DNA of 64,000 nt from Crocodylus rhombifer (lineage: Eukaryota; Chordata; Crocodylia; Crocodylidae). Shown here in pieces: positions 1 through 12,476 of this stretch. The number at the start of each line of letters is the position of its first letter. The first letter of the stretch is position 1. The DNA lies in assembly GCA_038503035.1 (NCBI GenBank), contig JAVSML010020772.1, forward strand, positions 1 to 64,000, in the 5' to 3' direction. The translations under genes were made by a program, and so were the position numbers. The notes beneath the pieces are model-generated. The model searched no databases and was not told the DNA's origin. It saw only the letters and a list, made by a program, of their open reading frames with translations.

Positions 1-69
1 CCCCCCCACCCGCGGCGCGCGCAGTGGTGCTGGCGTGGCTCACGGTGCTGCCGCCCCCTGCCTCCACAG

Positions 70-224
70 AACGGCTCCAGCGAGAAGAGGGAGGTGCGCC
101 AGTTCCAGTTCACGGCGTGGCCAGACCACGGTGTGCCCGAGTACCCGACCCCGTTCCTGGCTTTCCTGAGACGAGTGAAGACCTGCAACCCGCCCGACGC
201 TGGCCCGATTGTGGTGCACTGCAG
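70..224 (+). CDS. PTPRS: PTPRS exon: D1 WPD loop to start of P-loop
   Basis: A 155-nt exon entered in phase 0 after a CACAG acceptor, reading [20 protein letters not shown] and onward to GPIVVHC. It ends two bases into the Ser codon of the D1 P-loop at a GTACCG donor. WPD supplies the general-acid Asp of the active domain, and VHC supplies the nucleophile Cys, with the rest of the P-loop in the next exon. It is exactly as long, and ends at the same codon position, as the matching D2 exon at 12322-12476. The preceding D1 exons are upstream of the window. Confidence 0.95.
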
Positions 225-3200
225 GTACCGGTCCGCTCCTGGCCAGACCCGTAGGCCCGCTCCTAGGAGTAGCGAGAGGAACGGTGCCATGCAACCTGAC
301 TGCCGGCCCACGGGAAAGCCCCTTTATCGCGCTCCCTTTGGCATACCCGGCAAGCAGGAGTGGTCCCCTCGAGTGGTTCCCACGCAGCAGCTGAGGATTT
401 CTATTCAGAGAGGAATTTCCCACGTTGCGTGGGGCTGGTTGGCTCCATGTAGATAAGGCCTCGTTGGAGCAGGGCGGGGGAGGGCACTTGGTAATGTGCT
501 GCCCTTCAGCAAGCAAGCAAGCTCATTTCTGTCGCAGTGGGGAAGGGAGAAGAGAAAATGGGGCTGAGGCTGCAGCAGTGATGTTGCCACGTAGGGCAGT
601 GGGGGACTGGTGGCCGGGCGTCAAAGCAGAGGTAGGGGGTCTCCAACGTTTGTTTGAGCACCACCGTCATCACGAGCGCAGCGTGGAGAGCCGCGAGCCG
701 CAGACCCCCATGGGCAGGTTGCGTTCCCTAATTCAATTTACAATCCAGCAAGGGACGCTCGCAGCTGCCGCCGCTCCGATAAATCCCCCTCGGTCCTCAG
801 GAGAGATCTGGAGGGGCCGGTGGGTCACCTAGCGCTGGGGAAAGTAACGTGTGAATTTTAGAAGCAGTCGGGGGGGATCTAATCCTGCCTCTCCTGGAGG
901 ACGCAGCTGAAATCATTTTTGTAAGTGGGCAACTTATCGCTAGCCCTGCAGATGGCAATTATCGCGCCCCTCTCGGAAAGTGAATAAAGGCAGCCGGCAG
1001 CACACGAGTGATAAGAACTAGCTTCCTGATCAGCTCCCACACTTCTTGCCAGAGCTCCAGCAACTTGCGTGGTTCAGGTGTTGCACAGTCTAATTAACAG
1101 AGATCAAGGGGGTTTTATGAAAAAAAGGGGGCCGCGCTTGAATAGTGGGAGGAAGCCCTTTATTAGCAGCAGTAAAGGAGCAGACCCCGCAGGGCCACGC
1201 TGATTCATAAATGCCTTTGCATGCAAGTTAGATGTGACCCAAATGTTTTTGTGCATCAAGGTACAGGGGTGATGCATGTTGCTCATTACAGCATTAGTCG
1301 TTTCTCAGCTGCCTAAAGACCCGGGTGATTAAACATGCTTTTCGAGCCCTTAGATCACGCCAGCCCTTTGTTCAGACCCAAAACCCCCGATCTGGAGCTG
1401 CCATAATTGTGTGTCTGACGGGCAGATCTCCTACTGAGGTGCTGCCGCAGACCAGGAGGCGTGAGAAACGGGGCAGATTGGTATCGGGGAGCGACAGACA
1501 GGTTGCCAGACGTGGCTTTTCACCTTGTGTCCTCAGGTGACAGGACCAGCCATCGGCACGAAGCTCCTGCCAAGCTGGGCCCAGGCTCAGAGCAGAACCC
1601 CCCTGGTTTGGGCTCTTTGGGGTAAAGGAGGAGTAGCAGCAGGTAGCGGGTGGTGCTGAAAGCAGTGTTGGGCCTCAGAAGGAGAGGAGGTGACCTGTCC
1701 CGTCTCTGGGAACCTCCTTCTCCACCAAGTCGATGCTCCAAAGCTTAAACAGCAAGACTTTTTAACAGGCTCCTTCTCCCAACCCCAGCTGGAAGGGCTT
1801 GTCCTTTTGTTCGTTTTCTTCCGAGTCTTTCTCATGCCAGATCCAGTGCATGGGCTCGGTTGCAACAGCCTTGCACCTCGATCCCATGGGGTCTTTCCCA
1901 GGGAAGCCCAGAGCTCTAAAACCACAGACAGCGACATCCGAAATCGGTGGTGCTTCAGCGGAGCTATGTCGGGTTTCTGCGAGGGGAGAGGCTGCACCCA
2001 GAGGTCACGGGCACCCTTGAGCTGGAGGGAAGTGTCCTTTCCCCTCCCTTGCCAGTGCCTGTGTTTCCCTAGGACCTCATCGCATCCAGTCTTAAACGAT
2101 TCACGTACTTGGGCTTTCGGCTGTTCCCGAGCCTGGAGACCTCACCCCGAGGCTGCTTGCCTTGTCTTCGTTCGTTCGGTCACTCCCAGCTCCACTCCCT
2201 TGTGCCACTTTTCGTCCATTCGCCTAGTCACATATCCTCATCCGCCAGAAATGTTCACCCCAGCAGCGCTCTTCCATCGCGGGCCAGAATGGTCGGGGGT
2301 GGTGCAGCCCAACCCCTCCTCCTCGCACCTGCCAGCCCCTCTCCCATTGCTCTTCCTCTACCCTAGTCCCCTCCATGTTGTTGGCATTTTCACGACCACT
2401 TTACCGAGGACTCTTTCTTGGCTTTGTTGAGTTCAGCCGTGCCCCAGCATTTTGGTGATGGCAAGCCTCTTTGCCCAGCCCGGTTGGCACCCCCGTGACT
2501 GCAGGCTGGTGTCTCATTGCCACTTGCATTGCTGCCATACCAAGGTGGCTCCCGGCACTGCTGCTGGCCACTGCTTCTTGTACTCCATCTGTACTTGGGT
2601 TTCTCTCTCCCTGGCTGGTTTGCATTTTACAGCATTAAACCTTGCTGGGGTTTCCCCCCCCCCCACATGGTTCTAGCCTCTCTGCTGCCAGGGACTTGTC
2701 TGTTATTAATGCTTTATTGAAGCCAGGATGCTACATGCTCCTTTTTGCCTACCAGTCTTCTAATCATGGCAGGCTGGTTTCCTGGCTTGCTTTTATAAAG
2801 CAGCAACAAATATTAATAAAGCCATAGTACCGAGAGGCCAGAGTCCCAGAAATTTAGGGAGCCACCAATTATTTTGACCTGCAGGATCGTAGAAAAGTAG
2901 GGCTCAAAGGGCCCTCAGGATGTCATCTAGTCTGAGGAAGGCCCATCCCTGTCTAAGCCAGCCTTGTGCCTGTCTAATCTGTTCTTAAAGCTCGAGGACC
3001 AGCCTTCACACCCAGCTACCAGGCACAATGGCTGGAACATCAGAAAACTTCCTTTAACTTGACGCAAGAAGAGCAGGTGGACACGGGCGCTGGCAGTCCT
3101 GCAAGGACAGGAAGTAGCTTGTTAAAATATGCTTGGGAGATGTACAGAAGAGGACCATAATCCCCACTGCAGAGGAAGGCAGACCTCCTCCCCGGTCTCT

Positions 3201-3424
3201 ACCTTGCCTCTGTCTACAGCTATATTGACAGGGTCTTTATCACCACCCACTTACTTTTCACATGCTCGCATCCTGTGTGTGGCGCCGTGTGCCGCACATC
3301 TACCTCGCCCACCCGCGGCTCGCTCGCACCGGTGAGGCTGTCCCGTCTTGTCTGGCCAGTTGGTAGGGAATGAAAGAGCTTAGGCGGTGTGACATATCAC
3401 TCACCCTCCAACCTCCCCTTTCAG
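225..3424 (+). other. PTPRS: PTPRS intron, 3.2 kb
   Basis: Intron that splits the D1 P-loop Ser codon. It is GC-rich in its first 2.8 kb. The only repeat I recognise is an old CR1 piece near 2886-3065. Open frames in it (for example 1690-2430) have no recognisable domain. Confidence 0.85.
2886..3065 (-). mobile_element. CR1 LINE 3' fragment (old)
   Basis: The plus strand shows a decayed reverse complement of the CR1 3' end: a 'gatcgtagaaaagtagggctcaa' type start, then 'gatgtcatctagtctgag' and 'ttcttaaagctcgaggacc'. Diverged, and recognised by pattern only. Confidence 0.6.
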
Positions 3425-3710
3425 CGCGGGCGTCGGACGGACCGGCTGCTTCATCGTGATCGACGCCATGCTGGAGAGGATAAAGCATGAGAAGACAGTG
3501 GACATTTATGGACACGTCACCCTCATGAGGTCACAGCGCAACTACATGGTGCAGACGGAGGATCAGTACAGCTTTATACACGATGCCTTGCTCGAGGCCG
3601 TGGCCTGCGGGAACACGGAGGTGCCGGCCAGGAACCTCTACACGTACATCCAGAAGCTGGCCCAGATAGAAGTGGGGGAGCACGTGACCGGCATGGAGCT
3701 GGAGTTCAAG
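3425..3710 (+). CDS. PTPRS: PTPRS exon: D1 P-loop to D1-D2 linker
   Basis: A 286-nt exon (one base plus 95 codons) after a TTTCAG acceptor. It completes [12 protein letters not shown], the catalytic D1 signature with the phosphate-binding Arg. It continues through the D1 Q-loop region ([20 protein letters not shown]) to the linker ([20 protein letters not shown], then FK) and ends in phase 0 at GTAACG. One exon here covers what D2 splits between 13945-14080 and 14686-14754. Confidence 0.96.
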
Positions 3711-5631
3711 GTAACGGGGAAACGCTGGGCTCTCAGGGGTGGTGGCAGGGGAGCAAGAAACATGCTGCCAGGCTTCAACATGGACCTTTGGTGCAGGAGA
3801 TGGCCAGGCCCCTACATGGGCTTACGCAGCAGTGGTTAGCACCCACCAGCATCACGGCCATGGTTTGAAGTCCCCAGACAGGGTGGGGGACTGCCAGGCT
3901 TTATAACATAGGTCTAGCAGGGTGGTTGCAATGGCTCTAGGTCTGTGAGCAGAGCTGAACCAGCACCCCGAAGCGTTTCTGGATTAAGTGGGGTGAATAC
4001 AGGGACTTCGATGCAAAAACCTCAGCACCTGCAGAAACATAATAGTGACAGCAACGGGAATGAGAGTGAGGGCAGAGAGGAGAGGAAAGGTCGGGCCTCC
4101 TGACTGGAGCTTTCTGCAGCTTTAAACTCCAAGAGGTGACAGACGCCCGGCCCTTTGGAGGAGAAAGAATGGTTTTGTGTTTCTACATTAAAGAAGTAAT
4201 TACATCTCCAGCTCTGGGGCTGCTGCAGTGGCTCCCAGGGGAGGGCTGGCTGCTGCTGGAAGGCGCGCGTCCGGCTGTCTGAAATCCAGATTGAATTTCC
4301 TCCTGTCTTAACATTTGATTTCCGCGTTGTGTTTTGAGTGTGAGATGCCATGTTGACAAATCATGACAGAGATTCCTGACGGGGGAGGGATAGCCCCAGC
4401 ATCTCAGACGCTTCGCTTTGGCACTTGTGCTTTAGCAAGAGATGAAAAGGAGGCAGAGCCTTGCAGAGAGCGGTGGGAGGGGAGGAAAGGCACCTGTTTG
4501 GGGGTAGGCGGGAGAGGTTGGGACAAGCTTGCTGCCTTTGCGGCGCTTGTCTGAGATCAGCCCCAGGCAAGCAAAGAGACTTTTTCTCCCTTTGATGTCT
4601 TCATCTACGCCCTGGAAAATGGCATAGGGCGCACCCTCAGCAAGTTTGCAGATGGCACCAAGTGCAGGGGGACTAGTGGATATACCAGAGGGTCAGGTTA
4701 GGATTCAGTGACCTGGACAAATTGGAGGCTTGGGCCAAAAGGACTCTCCTGAGGTTCAACAAGGACAAGTGCAAAGCCCTGCACTTAAGACGGAGCAATG
4801 CCCTGCACCGGGAGAGGCTGGGGGCGCCTGGCTGGGCAGTAGCTCTGCAGACAAGGCCCTGGGGGGACAGTGGACAAGAAGATGAATAGGAGCCGGCAGT
4901 GTGCCCTTGTTGCCAAGAAGGCTAATGGCATCCTGGGCTGCATTGGTAGGTGTGTTGCCAGCAGGTCAAGGGAAGCGATTATTCCCCTCTATTCAGCACT
5001 GGTGAGGCCACATCTGGAGCACTGTGTCCAGTTTTGGGCCCCCCCCTACAGAAAGGATGTGGACAAGTTGGAGAGAGAGTCCAGCGGCGGGCGACAAAAA
5101 TGGTGAGGGGGCTGGGGGACATGACATAAGGAGAGCTTGAAGGAACTGGGCTTATTTAATCTAGAGAAGAGAAGACCGTGGGGGGGCGGCGGGGATTGAA
5201 CAGCAGTCTTCACGTCTGTGCAGGGGGTTACAAAGAGGATGGAGCTGGACTGGTCTCGCTGGGGGCAGAGGTGACACAAGCAGTGGTCTCAAGTTGGAGC
5301 CAGGGAAGTTGAGGTTGGATATTAGGAAGAACTCTCTCAGGAGGAGGGCAGTAAAACACTGGGACAGGTTACCCAGAGAAGTGGTGCAAGCTCCATCCTT
5401 GCAGGTGTTTAAGACCCAGCTAGACAAAGCCTTGGCTGGGATGATGCAGTTGGGGCTGGTCCTGCTTGGAGCAGGGGGTTGGACTAGGTGTGACCCCCTG
5501 AGGTCCCTTCAGCCCTCATTTTCTGTGTTTCCTCATGAAGCTAGTTTGGCCCAGATGCCTGAATACCCAGCTTTCCTTTTCCTGGGAGCTGCCATAACGC
5601 CCTGTACCAAGTGATTTTTGTTTTCCTTCAG
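3711..5631 (+). other. PTPRS: PTPRS intron, 1.9 kb
   Basis: Phase-0 intron between the D1-D2 linker and D2. Its 3' half is mostly a CR1 LINE 3' end in the sense orientation (4590-5535). The rest shows nothing recognisable. Confidence 0.85.
4590..5535 (+). mobile_element. CR1 LINE 3' end, sense orientation
   Basis: Decayed CR1 ORF2 tail and 3' UTR. The residues [40 protein letters not shown] and [13 protein letters not shown] at 4870-5106 are the C-terminal region of the CR1 reverse-transcriptase protein. Later come KLRLDIRKNSLRRRAVKHWD and the typical tail 'gggttggactaggtgtgacc'. Frameshifts and a short deletion make it non-functional. It is 5'-truncated, as most CR1 copies are. Confidence 0.92.
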
Positions 5632-5810
5632 CGACTTGCCAACTCCAAAGCCCACACATCCAGGTTCATAAGCGCCAACCTCCCATGCAACAAATTCAAG
5701 AATCGCCTTGTCAACATCATGCCATACGAGACCACGCGGGTCTGCCTTCAGCCCATCAGGGGAGTGGAGGGGTCGGACTACATCAATGCCAGTTTTATCG
5801 ATGGATACAG
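5632..5810 (+). CDS. PTPRS: PTPRS exon: start of D2
   Basis: A 179-nt exon after a CTTCAG acceptor, from [20 protein letters not shown] through [20 protein letters not shown] and [13 protein letters not shown], ending two bases into an Arg codon at GTAAAT. KNRL replaces the KNRY phosphotyrosine-recognition loop of active PTP domains, a known hallmark of the weak D2 domain of LAR-type receptors. Confidence 0.96.
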
Positions 5811-7539
5811 GTAAATGGTAACACTTATCTACTTTTGTAGCAAGGAGTAAGTTAGGCTGGGCATGTGAGTGCTGTACGTGGACCACAATGATGGCACGCA
5901 TCCATTGTTGGCTTATACTCAGTGTCTTGTGGACTGGCACATCCTATCCGTGTATTGCATCATGTGCAGAGCCCACCGCCAAATGGGGAGAAACCATGTT
6001 TGATTAGCTTAGTTGATTACCATGCCCCTTGGCGTATGGGGTTTTTCTTAACTTTTCTCCTAACTATTCCAGCCATTCGTGGTTATGAAATTTTCCGTCC
6101 CACAAAAAAAGAAAAAAAAAAGGAGCTCCAGCCTTGGACTCTGCATATCACACAGGGCTGGATTGTGGGCAGCTTCTGTGGGAAGCTGTTCCTGCCGCTG
6201 CCTTTCATTCCTGTTACGGTTCTGGGATATTGCACTATCGACCGCTTCCCAAAGGCAGCGAGCGCTGTGCCTTTTGCATTCAGAGCCTGCAAGCAGAGCT
6301 GCAGCTCTCCAGCAGCGATGCTCTGAGACTCCCCTGAGCAGCCTCACCAGAGCCCGACTGCTGAGGGGCCGGGGCCTGACGTTGACCCCCAGCCCTTCCT
6401 CCCCTCCCCTGGAGCGCTAGGCTCACAAGGAAGAGTTTTAAACCAACCCTGAGGTGCCCAGCAAAAGAAGGATTTCTGTGGAGGGATCACACAGCAAGCC
6501 TTATTAAACATCTGCAAAGATGAACGTGGCTAGCAAACAAATGAGAATGCAACACAGGTAATGTGTCACACGAATATATCTAGATCTACTCTATCACAGG
6601 TCGTGAACTTAAAAAAAAGAAAGCAGTCTTACCACTTAATATCATGACAAACCCCAAATCCCAGAAGGTCCTGACCAGTGGCCAGCCTGCCAAGAGGACC
6701 ATACCCAGAACTAGAGACTGAGTTCAAAGGGGCACGGGATCCATGAAACATCTGCCGATGGGAACCTGAGCGTTGGATGCAAAAGGAATACGTCTCGGAT
6801 CCCTGGCCCCCTTTTTATCCCCCTCCATAGCAAAGCACACAAAAGGATGTGGTAGAGACCTTGACGAACACTGTACCGAGATGATGCCATCCTGTCATCC
6901 TGATAGTCAAGAAGGTATATACTGACCCAATCCCTTTCTCAAGATAAGATGTCCCGAGACTGGGTAGTCGAGAAGTATTTCGCACTGGCGGACCTAGTTC
7001 TGCTTTTCTCATGCAGCTTCTCTTATCCTACCTATGCTAACTCATCAGTACGGTAAGGACTAGGAGAACACTACACCATAAAAGTAACTTAACCTAACTC
7101 ATCCTAAAGGTTTGCACGGAGCAGCGGCAGCTGCAGCCTGCCCTCTCCCTGCCTGTGGCCCCTCGAGACCGAAGCACCGCTGCGGGCAGCTGCAGGCTTC
7201 TGTTGCGCTCGCACAGTGCTAGCAGCAGGATTTCGCCTGCATCCGGCCCCAGCGTGCGAGGGGCGCACTGCCGCCTCCTCCGTCTTGCGCGTGCATGCAA
7301 GATGGGGCAGGACGTAGCCCTGAGTCCCAGGAAGCAGGGAAAGGGCGCTGAAAGGACGCCAGCACGAGCCCTGTTGACGCCTAGGGCCATCTCAAGCCTG
7401 GCGGATCTCTGGGGAACCGAATCCCCAGCATTTCCATACACCTCCCGTCACTTCAGGCCTTTGTAGCTGTTCCCATACCAGCCTTCAGCCAGACCGTGGG
7501 GTAATTCAAGCCTCGCATGGGGCCTGTGCTTGCTTGCAG
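5811..7539 (+). other. PTPRS: PTPRS intron, 1.7 kb
   Basis: Intron within D2. A middle block (about 6475-7085) is lower in GC than its flanks and may be an LTR on the minus strand (see findings). An A-rich tract lies near 6103-6121. Nothing else is recognised. Confidence 0.8.
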
Positions 7540-7666
7540 ACAACAGAAAGCATACATTGCCACTCAAGGGCCGCTGGCAGAGACCACCGAGGATTTCTGG
7601 CGGATGCTGTGGGAGAACAACTCCACCATCGTTGTGATGCTGACCAAGCTGCGGGAGATGGGCCGG
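7540..7666 (+). CDS. PTPRS: PTPRS exon: D2 core
   Basis: A 127-nt exon (one base plus 42 codons) after a TTGCAG acceptor. It reads [20 protein letters not shown] and then [18 protein letters not shown], the conserved PTP core (YIATQGP motif), and ends in phase 0 at GTAAGT. Confidence 0.96.
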
Positions 7667-7773
7667 GTAAGTGTCTACCCGATTAAATGGAAGCTGCCGC
7701 CCTCCAGCCGCGCAAGCGTTAACCAGCCTGTAATAACGCTGATCTCCTTTCATCTTTTCCCCCCCCTCGGCAG

Positions 7774-7899
7774 GAAAAGTGCCATCAGTATTGGCCAGCA
7801 GAGCGGTCAGCCCGCTACCAGTACTTTGTGGTCGACCCCATGGCCGAATACAACATGCCTCAGTACATCCTTCGAGAATTCAAGGTTACTGATGCCAGG
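7774..7899 (+). CDS. PTPRS: PTPRS exon: D2 beta sheet region
   Basis: A 126-nt exon (42 codons, phase 0 at both ends) reading [20 protein letters not shown], then [20 protein letters not shown], with a GTGAGT donor. Only 107 bp of intron separates it from the previous exon. Confidence 0.96.
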
Positions 7900-8246
7900 G
7901 TGAGTGCTCTGTCGTCCTTCCGCGAGCGCTTTGAAGGGTAAACGCTATCCTCGGGAGTTGATTAGGAAACTTGGCTTGCAAAAAAAGGCCGTAAGCACAT
8001 GGCTGGTTTAGCTCAGCATAATGAAAGCTGAGACAGGGGTAGGATTGCCCGCTCTGAATACTTCATGGGAGTAAATGCCAGGGAGGGAGAATAGCTACAA
8101 GATGGACTGTGGGCACGAGAACAGATGCGCGTGAGCTTGGTTGGAAATGAAAAGGCGAGTGCGTTGGAATCGCCTCCCAATAGGTGTAGCTGGAGAGGGA
8201 GCAAAGAGACTCCTTCCAAGCTGGTGAATTTAGTAAGGGGATTAGC

Positions 8247-8600
8247 ATAGAAATGTCGAGCTGGAAGGGCCTTGTGAAGTCCATCTTGTTCATCCCTCTG
8301 CACCGAGGCAAGTCAAAAATGCCAAGACCATCTCTGGTCTTAAAAACCTCCGATGACGGGGCTTGTACAGCCTCCCTAGTTGCCTGGTCCAATGCTAAAC
8401 TAACCCACAGTTAGAAATAGTCTTCCCTTGAACCAAAACCTTCTTTTGAAGAAAGATGAATGCGATGACCTCTCGTTGGCTGTGGATCCAGGGAACACTC
8501 AACCCCCATCCTCTTCATAACAGTCCTGTCCGTGTTGGAGGGCTCTTTCCAGATCCCTTAAACAAGCCTCGATCATTCAGCCTTTCCTCCCAAATCGTGC
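8247..8600 (-). mobile_element. CR1 LINE 3' fragment
   Basis: Reverse complement of a CR1 tail: 'gagctggaagggccttgtga', then 'gaccatctctggtcttaaaa' and 'acctccgatgacggggcttg', continuing into the decayed ORF2 end. The far boundary is approximate. Confidence 0.72.
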
Positions 8601-8729
8601 TGCATGTTTCCTCTCCTCAGGACTCCCTCCTCTCTGTCTCCATCTGTCTTTACTGAATTTTCTCCTGTTGCTTTGAGACCAGTTCTCACCTCGCCGGGGT
8701 CACTGGACCCCAGCTCTCGTTCCTGCTTG

Positions 8730-8795
8730 GTGCGGGGGGCTGCACCCAACGATCTTCCGAGGTCCCTTCCAGCCTTACAACCTAGGAAGCTACGA
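8730..8795 (+). mobile_element. CR1 LINE 3' tail
   Basis: Short sense-strand CR1 terminus: 'gatcttccgaggtcccttcc' followed by 'agccttacaacctaggaag'. It lies opposite in orientation to the CR1 piece just upstream. Confidence 0.6.
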
Positions 8796-11700
8796 ATTTT
8801 GGCCCCCTGAACTGTTGCAGTCCCTCCCTGCTTGCACGACATGGTTGCCTGATGGCATGGGCCTGGCAAAGACCGCACAATAGGAAATCCTGATCTGGGG
8901 TTGACAGGTGAAACTTGAGAGACAAGAACCGCGCAGAAACATACTCTGTTCCTTTTGCTCGTGATGGGGACGGGGGATCACAAGATGATCAGTGAGGGAT
9001 TTTCCTCCTAGATATCCCTCGGCTCCTGCCTTAGAAATCTTTTCGCTCTCCCTTGAATCTGGAGCAAAACCAGCAACGTTGCCTCTGTGGATGCTTCAGC
9101 AGATGGTACACGCGTTGCTTCAGCGGGTGGGCCCAGTGGTGACCAGTGCGTCTTGACAAATGGACAGACAAATGCTCGGTGCTTTATTAGGTCTCTCCGA
9201 GGCTCGGTGTGAGGCGGCTGGCGAAGGAGCAGTAACTAGACTGTTTTGGACAGGCTGATGGAAGGTGCTTCATCACCGCATACAGCCATCCAAGTCCATT
9301 GATGCTCATTCATCATGCCTTGAACAAGGCTGCTGGGTCACCTTACAGATAACCGAAGAGGATCTATAGTGCGATATCTCTGTGTACTGTCTTTCATACG
9401 AATTGAACGCCGGCGTGTTTCCGCCAAGTTGGTATTCTTAGCGTCGCACTGCAGGGTAGAGAAATTAAGGTAAGAAAGGCTTTCATCGAGCGTTGCAAAG
9501 AGACAGGCAGTTGTGGAGGCAGGAAGGACTCCCGCAGCCTTGGGGAGACTGCGGAGGAAGCAACGAAGATGGGAGGGAGGTTGTGCTGGATCCATGGAGG
9601 GTTTTTGAAAAACAGGAAGGAAACTTTTGAACCATTTTCTGCAACAACCAGGGACCATGGGGGGGTGTCCATGGATGGAAGTGCTGTGGGACCGTTCGGT
9701 GGCTGCAGGCTCCATGGCATTTGAAAGATTCAGCTTCAAACAGGCCTCATAATTGCTATTTTCAATGGGTGCATGTAAGATCCCAGCCTGTGCTTCAATT
9801 TTTCTAGTACAACAAACTCTCCTAAAGCCCCGTGATGGCTTCCTTGCTGCTCTGCCTCCTGGAGCTGATCAGAACCCCAAAACGTTCAGTTCCCCCAGGA
9901 AACTCTGCTCTGGAAATATCCCTTTGTCCCAAATCAGACCTAAAAACAGTGCATCAAAAATTTGGAAATTACCCACAACAATCCTGCGGGGAAAAAATCC
10001 TCTTTGAAACACTATGTAACCTTGAAGCACTCTGAAGGGCTTCACTTGTACTGTTGGGTTTGGGGGTTTTTGACAATTTTGTACAAGAAAAGATAATTGG
10101 CAATTTACCACCGTTGCACAAGATCAGCATTTTCTGGCGGAACAGGTTTCCATCAGCTTTTGCTGCTTTGCTTTTGAATATCGCCAAGAGAAGCTAGGGA
10201 CGGTTCCACCGCCCCCCTTACCTGGTAGAATTGGTGCATCGGGCTCTCCCTCGGGTATTTTAAATACAAATCCTGCTCCAAGGCGGCAAAGGGGGAGTCC
10301 ACCTTCCAGAGGCTACTTAACATTGCAGAAGAGGCCTCCTTTGCATCGCCTCCGGAAGATTTTACAGCCTTCCAGTCCCCTCCGCGGGGAAGAGAAGAGC
10401 ATCAAGCTTCAACAGGCAGTGCAGGGCTGTACATGTTCATAAAGACTTCCTGGGTTTTTCTACGACCATGCGTGGCACCAGCCTGCGTGCCAGCCCCTTC
10501 ACAGAAAGTCGATGGATGGGTCGGGGGGCTGTTTCCCTTCTCAAGAGCTCCCTTAGTTCTTCCAACATCCAAAGCCATCTCCTTCAGTTGTCTCTGAAGA
10601 TCTCCTAAGACCGTGTCTTGAGACCGCACGATTAGGATGGCGAAGCATCTGTCGTGGAAGTCAGACTCATCTGCCTCTTTTCTACTGGGAATGAGGCAAG
10701 TTGTTCGGGCCGCCACCTTGTTCTGCATTTGCACGGTGCCAGGCACCACGTTCTGGAGCTACTGCCGTCGTCATCTTTCCTTTGGATAACAACCTTCTTG
10801 AGGAAGGAGAGACAGTAACGGATGGCAGCAGAGAGCAAGTGGTGACTTTGCAGGAGCACTTCAAGCCTGGGTTCTTGCTCTGTAGCCTCAGTTCTCAGCG
10901 TCGGGAAGACTTCCCAAGCTAAAGTGGGCAGGACACCCAAACAGGATATAGCTTTAAGCCTTCCTTCAAGGACCTATTCATGTACCAGCCACCTTTCAGA
11001 AGGAGAGCACCTTTGACATGCCATAGGTCACTCGAATGTGCTCACACATCAGGCCACCAGAAAAAGATGCCGCTAATGCCTTAGATGAGAACCATTTCTG
11101 CTCACCGATCCGCCAGACAGAAACACAAGTGCTGCCCCCCAGCCCTTTCCTCTTCCAGACAGCACAGCGGAAGCTGCAGCGCTAGTGTCTGGTACAGCTT
11201 TTCCTTTCCCTTGCCCTGCTCCCCACTCTCAGGACCAGCACTGCTTTCCTTGCTGGCACAGAGGGGAGCGGTCTTGCACAGGGGATCTCTGGCATTGCGT
11301 GAAACCCCAGCTCTTCCCAGTGGGATTACTCTACGAAGAAAGAGGGGCTGGGCGATTTAACCACCAACCTACAGCTCAAAGCAACGGAAGCGACCTCTCC
11401 AAAGTGCACCACTGGGCTGCAGCCCGCTGCAACGGGGTGGTTAGATCCTTACTGCCCTCCACCTACATGGACAGCTCCCACGGGACCCTCGCCTGTAGAG
11501 AGCTGCACCCCTGGGCTATCTGCTCCAGCCCGGACGTCCACCAAGCGCCCAGCTCAGCTCGCTGGAGAGCATGGGGAAATTTGCACCACAACAAGCACCT
11601 AACGAAGGCACCAACATTGCAAGGGGCGCGCACGCCAGTCCTGCACAAAAACGAGGCCTGCGTTCGGATTTTAAGCGCAAGGAGAAGTTGAGAGAAAACC

Positions 11701-12321
11701 ACCGCTAAGACATAAGAGAGCTTTCACTCGCATGACGTTAGGTGCAACAAGATTTTTTTTTTTTTAACCCATCGCAAGGAGGATTTCGGGACCTTTTCAG
11801 AATTCTTCTGCAAATACAGCCTCAATCTCCGCACAAGCTTCACGTGCTCCTGAGGTCGCTGGCATTGTGTAGCCTGCTAATTCTATTTGCAAGGTAGAGA
11901 AGGATGTCTCTGGTGGGGGAAGATTTATCTTCCTCTGGAGTATAATTCTGATGCCATGGCAACAAGTCCTGAAGATTGATGGAAGGGCCATAACCTCAGC
12001 TTGAGCGCTGCACAGCACAAGACTCCAGTCTGGGCAGTCCTGCAGTGTTCGGAGGTGTCCAGATGCTGGTAGCATTCAAGTGCAAGCCAAGAGCATAGAT
12101 CTGTAGCAGAAACTCCCAGACATCAGCTACAGTTGGGTAATTTCTTTATAAATAGAGTCATTTTCTTCTGCGCACACATGGGTGCTGGACTCCAGTGCAG
12201 CGCAGAGGATCTCTGCCGTGATTCTCGTCACCAACCGGGCACGTGGGAGATCTGGTTATAACGGCGTGGACACAGCCCACGTTTTAACTGTACGGTTTTC
12301 TTTTCCCCTTGCCCTGCCCAG

Positions 12322-12476
12322 GACGGCCAGTCCCGAACCGTCCGTCAGTTCCAGTTCACCGACTGGCCAGAGCAAGGCGTGCCAAAATCAGGAGAAGGTT
12401 TTATCGACTTCATCGGGCAGGTCCACAAGACAAAGGAGCAGTTTGGCCAGGACGGGCCGATCTCTGTCCACTGCAG
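12322..12476 (+). CDS. PTPRS: PTPRS exon: D2 WPE loop to start of P-loop
   Basis: A 155-nt exon after a TGCCCAG acceptor reading [20 protein letters not shown], then [20 protein letters not shown] and DGPISVHC. It ends two bases into the Ser codon of the D2 P-loop at GTAGGC. WPE replaces WPD: the general-acid Asp is Glu, as expected for the nearly inactive D2 domain of this family. Confidence 0.97.

Larger units (their letters stand above)
7900..12321 (+). other. PTPRS: PTPRS intron, 4.4 kb
   Basis: The largest PTPRS intron in the window. It holds two CR1 tails in opposite orientations (8247-8600 and 8730-8795). From 8.8 to 12.3 kb I recognise no repeat or exon. Confidence 0.85.

Noticed and set aside
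1690..2430. 246-codon open frame in a PTPRS intron
   Set aside because: Low-complexity composition, no domain, no splice context. A GC-rich intronic open frame expected by chance.
8003..8040. 'ggtttagctcagc' resembling a tRNA D-arm/A-box
   Set aside because: No B-box or cloverleaf arms at the expected distance.
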